From CAIQJJ01 sp049325275 (lineage in GTDB: Bacteria; Chloroflexota; Anaerolineae; Anaerolineales; UBA4823), in assembly GCA_049325275.1 (NCBI GenBank), contig JBMOLU010000008.1:1-64000 (forward strand): DNA of 64,000 nt. The letters run 5' to 3'. This document shows positions 17,005 through 24,616 of this stretch, piece after piece. Numbering within the stretch: the first letter of the stretch is position 1; every line of letters begins with the position of its first letter. Position numbers and translations under genes: made by a program. The notes under the pieces were generated by a model. The model had not been told where the DNA came from. It searched no databases and saw only the letters and a program-made list of their open reading frames with translations.

Positions 17005-17961
17005 TCAAGGTGAATACTGTGTGGCAATGGCCTGCGCCCACTCCGCTACCATCTGGCGCAGCGCTTCTGGTTCTATCACCGTAACCCACGGGCCATAAGC
17101 CAGCGCGTTGCTGGCAGCCCAATGCAGATCGGGCACGTGCATGGTCACCAGCACCGAGCCGTCCGGCTGATCTTGCAGCGTATCCCAGTAAGCCCGGTTG
17201 TAGTGAGCGACGTGCGCTCCTTCGGGAGCGAAACGCATGCGGACCTGTATCTGCGGCTGGGCCTTCCACTCAATGGCCAGATAGCGCTGGATGTCGAAGT
17301 CTGCCGGCACCTGGAAGAGCTGGTCGGTCAGGCTGACGGCGTCCATTCTGTCTACACGAAAAGAACGCATCTCCTGGCGCAGGTGGCAGTACGCCACAAC
17401 GTACCACCAACCCCAGCGATGGACGAGGGCGAAGGGATCGATCTCACGGCATTCCGGGTGCAGTGCACTGGCGCTGCGATAGTCCATACCCACCCGGCGG
17501 TGTTCGCGCACGGCACGGCGCAGCTTCTCCAGCGTGGGCGCCAATGCCTCGAGGTCCGAACGGTGCATTCCCGTGGCGACCAGCGAACGGCGCGCCCAGG
17601 CCACTTCCTGGCGCTGCTCATCGGGCAAGACATTTTCCAGCTTGGCCAGTGCACCGCGCGCCGGCTCACGGTAGAGCTGGCCCCACAACTCTTCGACCAT
17701 GCCGGTGCCAAGGGCAACGGCCACGCTTTCTTCTGGCGTCAGCACCAGGGGTGGCATGCGATAACCGCGCACCAACGAAAAGCCACCGTAGGGACCCCGC
17801 TCGGCGTAAATGGGAATGCCCATCTCATCGAGCATTTCGAAGTAACGGTGCAACGTGCGCACCGAAATCCCGAGTTCAGCGGCCAACTCGGCCGCTTTTT
17901 GGTTCGGCCGGCGCTGCAAAAGCATAATCAGGGTAATCAAACGGGTAGAGGTGTTCGGCAT
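17005..17961 (-). CDS. WYL-domain transcriptional regulator (YafY family)
   Basis: 318 aa. The N-terminal winged helix (TRLITLIMLLQRRPNQKAAE, LGISVRTLHRYFEMLDEMG) is DeoR/HTH_11-like. The WYL domain in the centre has the RRVGMDYRS, WGWWYVVAYCHLRQEMRSFR and DRMDAV segments, followed by a C-terminal WCX-type extension. WYL domains sense nucleic acids or small ligands. The chosen ATG has AGGAG 8 nt upstream; the frame extends 17 codons further but without a ribosome site. It is the first gene of an operon with the GyrI-like protein. Confidence 0.88.
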   Translation of the reverse strand: MPNTSTRLITLIMLLQRRPNQKAAELAAELGISVRTLHRYFEMLDEMGIPIYAERGPYGGFSLVRGYRMPPLVLTPEESVAVALGTGMVEELWGQLYREPARGALAKLENVLPDEQRQEVAWARRSLVATGMHRSDLEALAPTLEKLRRAVREHRRVGMDYRSASALHPECREIDPFALVHRWGWWYVVAYCHLRQEMRSFRVDRMDAVSLTDQLFQVPADFDIQRYLAIEWKAQPQIQVRMRFAPEGAHVAHYNRAYWDTLQDQPDGSVLVTMHVPDLHWAASNALAYGPWVTVIEPEALRQMVAEWAQAIATQYSP

Positions 17962-18286
17962 GAGCCAACTCCTGACAAGAATATAGCCTGAGTATATGTC
18001 AGAATCCGTCATAATTCAAAAAGTTTGCCGGCTTTGCCGTGAGCGGAAATTCTTCCCCATAAAACCGGAAACGCAAAAATGCCACACCGGTGTGCCCGGT
18101 GTGGCATTTTCCCTTTCGAACCGGGTTACTCTTTCTTTCCCGGCGTGTTCAACAAATAGCGATCTTCCTCCGTGGGAGTGATAACCGTACCCGTTATCGT
18201 TTGGGTAGGCCTCCGCCAGCCCCCAATTGATACCTGGCCGGGTAGAGACTTCGGAAGTCTTAGCGTCGGGTCTCTCCGACACCCTG
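17962..18286. other. Intergenic region between the WYL regulator and the secreted FG-GAP protein
   Basis: It holds the WYL gene promoter region (AT-rich TATATT and TATACT elements around 17980-18000, flanked by TGACA/TGTCA ends at 17973-18001) and the terminator at 18076-18110. No gene is visible; open frames here are unlike proteins. Confidence 0.4.
18076..18110 (-). terminator. Rho-independent terminator of the FG-GAP gene (bidirectional)
   Basis: A perfect 15-bp stem, 18076-18090 with 18096-18110, and the loop TGTGC. A-tracts and T-tracts on the two sides allow termination in either direction. It lies downstream of the minus-strand FG-GAP gene. Confidence 0.85.
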
Positions 18287-21200
18287 CTAGCGCATCGCCA
18301 CGGGGAGATAGATTCGATAACCTGCCTGGAAACCGGCTCCTTGAACGACGAAGGTGTAGGGATTTTCATCAGTATCGCTGCTGGCAATCGAAATCGTCGC
18401 CGTACGCAGTCCAGCAGCGGAGGGCGTGAAGATCACTGCAAAGGTGACGGATGAATCGGCAGCAACGGAAACATCCGGCTGAACGATAACCTGGAAATCT
18501 GCCGCATGGGTACCGGTGATCTCAACGGCCGGGTTTCCCAAGAGCGCCAGCACATCGTCCCCGGTATTGCGGATCGTAAAGGTGTGGGTAATGGAAGCCA
18601 TACCCACCGCCACGCTGCTGAAATCGGTGCCATCGCTTACCGAAGGCGTGCTGCTGCCACTGGCAATCGAAAGCCCGTTGCCGAGCACATCCATCTCGGC
18701 CGGTTCGGCAGGCAAAGTAGCCGTCGTAAATGTCACCACGTCGCCATAGGCCGTCCCGGCAGCGTTGGTGGCGTAGGCCCGCACGTAATAGGTCGTACCG
18801 GGCAGCAGGCCGCTCAGCGTGCTCGTGAAGGCCCCCGTGTTCGTGGCCGCGCCCTCGTCGCTGGAAGCGTCGGCCAGCGTCGGGCCGCCGGCCGTATTCC
18901 AGACCATGCCGTGCGCCGTTGGGTTGGGCGCACCCAAGTCGGTGAGCGTGCCGTTGCCGGTGGCGGCGTTGATGCCGATGCCGCTCACCGCCTGCGTGGT
19001 GACCGAGGCCGAAATCGGCGGGGCCGTCATGAAACTGACCTCGTTCCCGTAAGCCGTCCCGGCGGCATTGGTGGCGTAAGCCCGCACGTAATAGGTCGTA
19101 CCGGGCAGCAGCCCGCTCAGCGTGCTGGTGAAGGCTCCCGTGCTCGTGGCCGCGCCCTCGTCGCTGGAAGCGCCGGCCAGCGTCGGGCCGCCGGTTGTGT
19201 TCCAGACCATGCCGTGCGCCGTCGGGTTGGGCACGCCCAGATCGGTGAGCGTGCCGTTGCCAACCGCATCCGTCATACCGACTGCCGTAGCAGCCTGTGT
19301 GGTTACCGACGGAAGCAACGGCGGCTGCGTCGTGAAGCTGACCTCGTTCCCGTAAGCCGTCCCGGCAGCGTTGGTGGCGTAAGCCCGCACGTAATAGGTC
19401 GTACCGGGCAGCAGGCCGCTCAGCGTGCTCGTGAAAGCCCCCGTGCTCGTGGCCGCGCCTTCGTCGCTGGAAGCGTCGGCCAGCGTCGGGCTGCCGGTTG
19501 TGTTCCAGACCATGCCGTGCGCCGTCGGGTTGGGCGCGCCCAGATCGGTGAGCGTGCCGTTGCCGGTGGCGGCGTTGATGCCGATGCCGCTCACCGCCTG
19601 CGTGGTCACGCTCGCCGGCTCGGGCGCCGTCGTGAAGCTGACCTGCCCGCCGTAGGCCGTCCCGGCGGTGTTGGTGGCGTAGGCCCGCANNNNNNNNNNN
19701 NNNNNNNNNNNNNNNNNNNNNNNNNNNNNNNNNNNNNNNNNNNNNNNNNNNNNNNNNNNNNNNNNNNNNNNNNNNNNNNNNNNNNNNNNGCTCGTGGCCG
19801 CGCCCTCGTCGCTGGAAGCGTCGGCCAGCGTCGGGCTGCCGGTTGTGTTCCAGACCATGCCGTGCGCCGTCGGGTTGGGCGCGCCCAGATCGGTGAGCGT
19901 GCCGTTGCCGGTGGCGACGTTGATGCCGATGCCGCTCACCGCCTGCGTGGTCACGCTCGGGCTGACGATTACGCCCGTTCCCTGAACGATAAACGTGTAG
20001 GGGCTTTCATCGGGATCGCTGTTGGCGATCGCCAGCGTGGCTGAGTAGACGCCGGGGGCGGCTGGATCCATGGTCACATCGAACGTCGTGCTGCTGTTGG
20101 GTGCGACGGCTGCTGGCAAGGCGATCCCCGACACATTGAAGTTCGCCGCGCCTGCACCAGAAAGGGCAATGCTGTTGACCGTCAGGGTCGTCCCCCCCGT
20201 ATAGGAAATCGTGAACGTGTGCGAGGCAGGTGTACCGAGGTACACATTGCCGAAGTCGGTGTCGTCCGACAGGCTGGGAGTCGTATCGCCGCTCGGAATG
20301 GTCTGCCCGTTGCCTTTCACAGCAATATCGAAGGACGAAAGCAAAGCGTATACCGCCCCCGCGTCAGCGGCGACGTTATTATCGACGCCGCCGATTCCGG
20401 TCGCATTGCTGTCTTCCAGTTGGGCGCCGACGGCCACCGTATCGCCGGAGAGCGTCAGAGCACCGCCAAACCGGTCACCGCTGCCCGTGTTGGAGGCTTT
20501 GATGTAGGACTGTTGGACCCAGGTTGCGCCGCTGCGTGCGAAGACATAGGCAGCCCCCGAATCGGCAGCCAGGTTATTGGCCGGATCGCCGTTTGTGCCG
20601 GTGGCGCTGCTGTCTTCCTGATAAGCGCCGACGGCCAGCAAGTCCCCGGAAACGGCCGCAGACTGGCCGAAATTATCGTCAAGCCCTGTGTTGGAGGCCT
20701 TGAGGTAGGCCTGCTGGCTCCAGGCGCTGCCGCTGCGCACGAAGATATACGCCGCGCCGGCGGCCGGAAGCGTATTATCGCTCTGGTTGCCGTCGATCCC
20801 TGTGGCGCTGCTGTCTTCGCCGGGTGCACCGATAACGACCGTATCGCCCGAAACGCCCACCGAAAGGCCGAATGTATCGAGGGCGTTCGTGTTGGAAGCC
20901 TTGACGTAGGCCTGCTGGCTCCAGGCGCTGCCGCTGCGCACGAAGATATACGCCGCGCCGGCATTGGAAGCATTGTTATTACTGGGTCCGCCGATTCCGG
21001 TGGCGTCGCCATCTTCCTGGTAGGCACCCACAACCAGCGTGTCGTTATCCAAAGCCACAGCCGAACCGAAGCGGTCATCGCTGCCGGTGTTCGAAGCCTT
21101 GATGTAGGCTTCCTGACTCCAGGCGGTACCGCTGCGGCTGAAGGCATAAACGGCCCCCGAAGCGCCCGCCGTATTGTCGCCCTGGTTGCCGCCGATTCCG

Positions 21201-22474
21201 GTGGCGTTGCTATCCTCCCCCCAGGCGCCGATCACCACGCTATCCCCCGATATGGCAACGGCGGCCCCAAAGCGATCGGCACTTTCTGGATTCGAGGCCT
21301 TGACGTAGGCCTGCTGGCTCCAGGTGGTACCGCTACGCACGAAAACATAGGCCGCACCGGCATTTGAAACCGAGTTATCGGCCTGGTTGCCACCAACGCC
21401 GGTGGCGCTGCTGTCCTCGTCGGGTGCGCCGATGACAAGTGTGTCGCCAGAAATCGCCACCGCCCAGCCAAAATGGTCGTCCACATCTGTATTGGAGGCT
21501 TTGAGGTAAGCCTGCTGGCTCCAGGTGGTACCGCTACGCACGAAAACATAGGCCGCGCCGGAACCGCCGGCCAGGTTATTGCTTTGATCGCCGTTCACGC
21601 CGGTTGCGTTACTATCTTCCTGAGGCGCTCCAACGACCAGGGTATCCCCTGATAGGGCGAGTACCTGGCCGAAACTATCACCGGATTGGGTGTTGGAGGC
21701 CTTGATATAGGCCTGCTGCAAAACAGGGTCCACGGTCAGCGGGTAAACAGCAGCTCGATCGTCCACAACCAGTTGCAGGCGGCAAGAACCCGCCGCCGAT
21801 GCGTCCCCGCAGGCGGCCAATTGCATCGACGCCGGCAACGTGCGGCCGGCTGCGTCGTACACGAAGAGTTTGTCGTACACCACCACCGCAGCGCCGTCTT
21901 CGCCGAGAAAGTGAACGGCGTCGCCCACCTGTGCCGGGACCAGGCCGGTCTGCAAGGCCATTTCCAAGACCAGCGCCGCGTCGGCCGCCAGGCGGAAAGC
22001 AGGTGGATACTGCAAGGTAAAGCCTTGTTCCAAGCCATCGGATGTATTGAGCCACCATTCGGAAAGATTCCGATCCCACGCATAGATCAAGCGGTTGTCT
22101 TGTGCCGAAAGCTGCGGCTGGCCGACAGCTTGAAGCGCATGGCGATAGCCGTAAGCGACCAGGGACAACTTCAACCACCACGCGCCGCCGGGCGAAGTCA
22201 CCGAAAGCCCTTGTGGGGTAAAGTCGGCTTGCAAAGCATGCGCCCGGTTGGCTGCCCGGTAACTTGCAGGCGCGCCGGGCCGGAAGGCATAACGGCCAGC
22301 TTCTATCTGGCTTTGAACTTCTCCCCACTCCGCATCGGTCAGCCCCGCCGGGAGATCGTCGGCCGGCGTCCGGTTGCCAGCCGGCGGCCGGACGGCTGCC
22401 TGTGTGTGGCCGAACGGGGCCAGCAGGAAAAGCAAGACCAAAAAGAGAGAGAGAAACCTATCCTGTTTTTTCAT
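18287..22474 (-). CDS. Large secreted FG-GAP / fibronectin-type-like / choice-of-anchor protein (contains assembly gap)
   Basis: About 1395 aa as drawn. A signal peptide (MKKQDRFLSLFLVLLFLLAP...TQA) starts at the ATG with GGAGGAAATGGCG before it. Next come seven FG-GAP-like repeats of about 60 aa (SGDTLVVGAP...ATGIGG, with QQAYIKASNT linkers), then a choice-of-anchor D-type beta sandwich (FGNVYLGTPASHTFTI...). At least four near-identical 101-aa fibronectin-like repeats (SVTTQAVSGIGINAATGNG...TYYVRAYATN) follow, then a second choice-of-anchor domain and the C-terminal tail GYRIYLPVAMR. It is an extracellular adhesin-like or surface protein. The first fibronectin-like repeat contains the 100-N gap, so the true repeat number and length are unknown. 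It is likely co-transcribed with the small gene upstream and may be controlled by the divergent SARP. Confidence 0.8.
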   Translation of the reverse strand: MKKQDRFLSLFLVLLFLLAPFGHTQAAVRPPAGNRTPADDLPAGLTDAEWGEVQSQIEAGRYAFRPGAPASYRAANRAHALQADFTPQGLSVTSPGGAWWLKLSLVAYGYRHALQAVGQPQLSAQDNRLIYAWDRNLSEWWLNTSDGLEQGFTLQYPPAFRLAADAALVLEMALQTGLVPAQVGDAVHFLGEDGAAVVVYDKLFVYDAAGRTLPASMQLAACGDASAAGSCRLQLVVDDRAAVYPLTVDPVLQQAYIKASNTQSGDSFGQVLALSGDTLVVGAPQEDSNATGVNGDQSNNLAGGSGAAYVFVRSGTTWSQQAYLKASNTDVDDHFGWAVAISGDTLVIGAPDEDSSATGVGGNQADNSVSNAGAAYVFVRSGTTWSQQAYVKASNPESADRFGAAVAISGDSVVIGAWGEDSNATGIGGNQGDNTAGASGAVYAFSRSGTAWSQEAYIKASNTGSDDRFGSAVALDNDTLVVGAYQEDGDATGIGGPSNNNASNAGAAYIFVRSGSAWSQQAYVKASNTNALDTFGLSVGVSGDTVVIGAPGEDSSATGIDGNQSDNTLPAAGAAYIFVRSGSAWSQQAYLKASNTGLDDNFGQSAAVSGDLLAVGAYQEDSSATGTNGDPANNLAADSGAAYVFARSGATWVQQSYIKASNTGSGDRFGGALTLSGDTVAVGAQLEDSNATGIGGVDNNVAADAGAVYALLSSFDIAVKGNGQTIPSGDTTPSLSDDTDFGNVYLGTPASHTFTISYTGGTTLTVNSIALSGAGAANFNVSGIALPAAVAPNSSTTFDVTMDPAAPGVYSATLAIANSDPDESPYTFIVQGTGVIVSPSVTTQAVSGIGINVATGNGTLTDLGAPNPTAHGMVWNTTGSPTLADASSDEGAATSXXXXXXXXXXXXXXXXXXXXXXXXXXXXXXXXXXRAYATNTAGTAYGGQVSFTTAPEPASVTTQAVSGIGINAATGNGTLTDLGAPNPTAHGMVWNTTGSPTLADASSDEGAATSTGAFTSTLSGLLPGTTYYVRAYATNAAGTAYGNEVSFTTQPPLLPSVTTQAATAVGMTDAVGNGTLTDLGVPNPTAHGMVWNTTGGPTLAGASSDEGAATSTGAFTSTLSGLLPGTTYYVRAYATNAAGTAYGNEVSFMTAPPISASVTTQAVSGIGINAATGNGTLTDLGAPNPTAHGMVWNTAGGPTLADASSDEGAATNTGAFTSTLSGLLPGTTYYVRAYATNAAGTAYGDVVTFTTATLPAEPAEMDVLGNGLSIASGSSTPSVSDGTDFSSVAVGMASITHTFTIRNTGDDVLALLGNPAVEITGTHAADFQVIVQPDVSVAADSSVTFAVIFTPSAAGLRTATISIASSDTDENPYTFVVQGAGFQAGYRIYLPVAMR
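18740..19960. repeat. 303-bp tandem DNA repeats coding for fibronectin-like units
   Basis: Near-identical units recur every 303 bp (for example at 18819, 19122 and 19425), with the next copy broken by the N run. The spacing across the gap is 345 bp, 42 bp more than one unit. Confidence 0.85.
19690..19789. other. Assembly gap of exactly 100 N
   Basis: A default-length scaffold gap inside the tandem repeats of the secreted protein. Repeat phase suggests 58 bp are missing if one unit spans it, or 58 plus a multiple of 303 bp. Confidence 0.97.
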
Positions 22475-22506
22475 CGCCATTTCCTCCAAAAAACTACGGT
22501 ATAAGG

Positions 22507-22734
22507 TCACACATCGCCATCCCGGTCGGGATGATCATTTGCCCGATCGGCGTCGTCCATTTGTGTGCGTAAAAAATCTACCAGTGACTCGGTGTCCGAA
22601 AAGAGCCGGCGTTCCCCCAGGTCGTTTTGCAGCAGGACATGCCAGGGCTGTTTCGGCGCGTCTTGCCACAGGCGCAGCAAGAAAACACGGTAACCCAAAT
22701 GGCTGTTGCGCTGGAGAGAGTCTCGAGATGTCAT
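22507..22734 (-). CDS. Small conserved-looking protein (75 aa) upstream of the FG-GAP gene
   Basis: The sequence after the ATG (GYRVFLLRLWQDAPKQPWHVLLQN, split here as GYRVFLLRLWQD and PWHVLLQND, then GERRLFSDTESLVDFLRTQM) has a compact alpha/beta look. The pattern LRLW...PWxxxL...GERRxF...LxxFL recurs in small proteins of Chloroflexota as I recall them. It has no signal peptide, no Cys and no recognised domain. It lies 32 bp upstream of the FG-GAP gene and reads the same way, so the two are probably co-transcribed from the region next to the SARP repeats. Codons upstream of this ATG include part of a dispersed repeat and are not counted. Confidence 0.55.
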   Translation of the reverse strand: MTSRDSLQRNSHLGYRVFLLRLWQDAPKQPWHVLLQNDLGERRLFSDTESLVDFLRTQMDDADRANDHPDRDGDV

Positions 22735-22750
22735 ATCACAACCTGTAAAG

Positions 22751-22825
22751 GACGCTTCCCGATGAACACTTCGTGGTGGTCTGTTTCTAACCCGCAACGT
22801 GCATCATACTTTGCTTTTCAGACCA
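22751..22825. repeat. Partial copy of the modA-upstream repeat
   Basis: 22781-22823 is about 84% identical to 31598-31639 (shared CTGTTTCTA and TTGCTTTTC blocks). Only one end of the element is present here. Confidence 0.55.
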
Positions 22826-22852
22826 TTGCTACCGATAGCATAACAACGGACA

Positions 22853-22918
22853 GTAACGGGGCCGTTACCAAATTGCGACGAATTCGCGACGAGAACGTAA
22901 CGAATTCGTAACGAACTA
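22853..22918. promoter_or_regulatory. Six 11-bp-phased direct repeats, probable SARP binding array
   Basis: Units start every 11 bp: 22853 GTAACGG, 22864 GTTACCA (degenerate), 22875 GCGACGA, 22886 GCGACGA, 22897 GTAACGA and 22908 GTAACGA. Heptamers repeated at helical spacing next to a promoter are the binding pattern of SARP regulators. On the minus strand the array runs into TATGCT, a possible -10 for the small gene/FG-GAP operon. Confidence 0.6.
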
Positions 22919-22986
22919 TCCAAACTGGCAGGATTTTTATCCCATCTTTCCCAGCGCGGACCCCAGTTGAGGATAAAATTAACCAC

Positions 22987-23811
22987 ATGAATCCATGGAC
23001 AGCCCCAGAAACCCAGCCTGCCGGGGAAAGTACGCTGCGTTTATACTTGCTCGGGCCGTTTTACGCCCTGCTGGGCGATCAAAGGTTGGGCGGCCTGCGA
23101 TCCGACAAAGCGCGCGCCCTGCTGGCCTACCTGGCCACCGAGCAAGGCCACTTGCAGCCGCGCGCCAAGCTGGCCGCCTTGTTATGGGACGAATTCTCTT
23201 CGCAAGCCGCAATGACCAACCTGAGGGTGACGCTCTCCAACATCAAACGGGTTTTAAACCAGTGGCAGGAGGGCATCTGCCTGGAGATCACCCGCCAGGA
23301 TGTCACGTTCGAAGCGCAGCCCTGCGGCTGCTGGGTGGATATCGCCGAATTCGAGGCCCTGCAAGCAAAGTGCCGGGCACACGCTCATGCTAAGCTGGCC
23401 GGCTGTGCCGAGTGCATCGAGCGCCTGATTCAGGCCACTGCTTTGTATCGCGGTGATTTCCTCGAAGGGTTGACGCTGCCTGATAGCCCCGGCTTTAGCG
23501 AATGGCGCCTGCTCCAGCAGGAAAAGTATCACCAGCAAACGCTCTTGATACTCGACGTCTTGATTCCCTACCATATCCAACGTGAGTACTATTACCAGGC
23601 CGAGCGCTTTGCCCGCCGCATGCTGGACCTGGAACCGTGGCGCGAGACCGCTCACCGCCACTTGATGCTGATTTACAACAAGACAGGGCGGAAAAAATCT
23701 GCCCTGGCGCAGTACGACCACTGCCGCGACATCTTACAACGCGAACTGGGGGTCTTGCCCGACGAGGAAACGCGGGCGATCTACGAAAGCCTGGGGAGCA
23801 ACACCGTTTGA
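22987..23811 (+). CDS. SARP-type transcriptional activator (winged helix plus BTAD domain)
   Basis: 274 aa. Residues 17-105 form an OmpR-like winged helix (LRLYLLGPFYALLGDQRL, KARALLAYLATEQG, LAALLWDEFSSQAAMTNLR, LSNIKRVL). Residues 120-265 form the bacterial transcriptional activation domain, a TPR-like bundle (YRGDFLEGLTLPDSPGFSEW, YYYQAERFARRMLDLEPWRE, HRHLMLIYNKTGRKKSALAQ). There is no NB-ARC/ATPase or extra TPR region, so this is the small SARP form known from Streptomyces activators. It is divergent from the small gene/FG-GAP operon, with the 11-bp repeats between, suggesting it activates that operon and perhaps itself. Confidence 0.88.
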   Translation: MNPWTAPETQPAGESTLRLYLLGPFYALLGDQRLGGLRSDKARALLAYLATEQGHLQPRAKLAALLWDEFSSQAAMTNLRVTLSNIKRVLNQWQEGICLEITRQDVTFEAQPCGCWVDIAEFEALQAKCRAHAHAKLAGCAECIERLIQATALYRGDFLEGLTLPDSPGFSEWRLLQQEKYHQQTLLILDVLIPYHIQREYYYQAERFARRMLDLEPWRETAHRHLMLIYNKTGRKKSALAQYDHCRDILQRELGVLPDEETRAIYESLGSNTV

Positions 23812-23817
23812 ACTGAT

Positions 23818-23960
23818 TCAGGAAATTTTCCGGTCGACGATTTCTTCATACTCTGGCAGATTTTCGATCAAAAACTGGACCGAACCACCACGCCCGCTGG
23901 CAACGTCAAGGACGCGGCCAGCGGGAATTTGTAAAAGCCGGGCGTCGCAGCGTTCGGCGG
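23818..23960 (-). pseudogene. Remnant of a SAM-dependent methyltransferase N-terminus
   Basis: On the minus strand, in a frame ending TGA at 23818-23820, about 45 residues read ERCDARLLQIPAGRVLDV followed by ASGRGGSVQFLIENLPEYEE. VLDVASGRGG is a good motif I of class I methyltransferases. The frame stops right after the second strand, so nothing catalytic remains, and no start codon is evident. It begins at the stop of the ArsR-like gene. It is probably the debris of a gene deleted from this spot. Confidence 0.45.
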
Positions 23961-23968
23961 CAGGTTCA

Positions 23969-24589
23969 TTACTTTTCAGATCCCCCGGGCGTGTAGTAAA
24001 AACTGGGATAGAACGCCACCGTCAAGGCATAACAGGGCGATTCGGCCGTCGGCACCCCTTCTCCTGCATCGACGAATTCCGCAACCAATGCTTGCAGGCG
24101 CTCAGAAAACTCGACGATGCGTGCGTCTGGAATGTGGCTGGCCTCGCGGGCAATGAATATCGGCCGCGGGTGCCTGACCGCACCGCTCTCGATCTGGCTC
24201 TGGCGCGCCTGCAAACTGCGCACGAGGTCCTGGCGGGTGGCATCGATCACGGGGGTTACGAAAGCGTGCATAGCGGCGCGGCCTTCTTCGCTGGTGAAGG
24301 AAATCAGCGACGGATCGACGTCGATATGGCGCGCTGCGGCGCGGTAGACTTTTTCGAGCATATTGGCCACCAAGCGCGTTTCAGAAACCTCGATCAGGCG
24401 CTGCTTTTCCAACAGGCTGAAGTGATAGTAGAGCTTATGGGGGCTGTCACCGAGCTTGTCGGCGACCTGCTTGACGGTCTGGGGCTCTTGGATCAGCAGA
24501 TCGAGGATTTGCGAGCGCAGCGGGTCGGCGACCACGCGCAGGGTTTCGAGGTCTTGGATGACATAGGGCTTTGTGGGGATGCCGGGCAT
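23969..24589 (-). CDS. ArsR-like winged-helix transcriptional regulator
   Basis: 206 aa. The N-terminal HTH (LRVVADPLRSQILDLLIQEP, VKQVADKLGDSPHKLYYHFS, LLEKQRLIEVSETR) is a typical ArsR/HTH_20 fold. The C-terminal half has no metal-binding Cys pairs and contains a helical region plus an SxRxxEFxERL-like end, as in larger helix-turn-helix 20 regulators. It lies 27 bp downstream of the M32 carboxypeptidase gene and in the same direction, so it may be co-transcribed with it. The inducer is unknown. Confidence 0.82.
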   Translation of the reverse strand: MPGIPTKPYVIQDLETLRVVADPLRSQILDLLIQEPQTVKQVADKLGDSPHKLYYHFSLLEKQRLIEVSETRLVANMLEKVYRAAARHIDVDPSLISFTSEEGRAAMHAFVTPVIDATRQDLVRSLQARQSQIESGAVRHPRPIFIAREASHIPDARIVEFSERLQALVAEFVDAGEGVPTAESPCYALTVAFYPSFYYTPGGSEK

Positions 24590-24616
24590 TTTTCGTCTTT
24601 CCGAGTGTACGATTGG

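Noticed and set aside
18506..20044. Long open frame on the plus strand (over 500 codons)
   Set aside because: It is the antisense of the repeated fibronectin-like units, shows the same 303-bp periodicity and has an Arg/Gly-rich composition unlike a protein.
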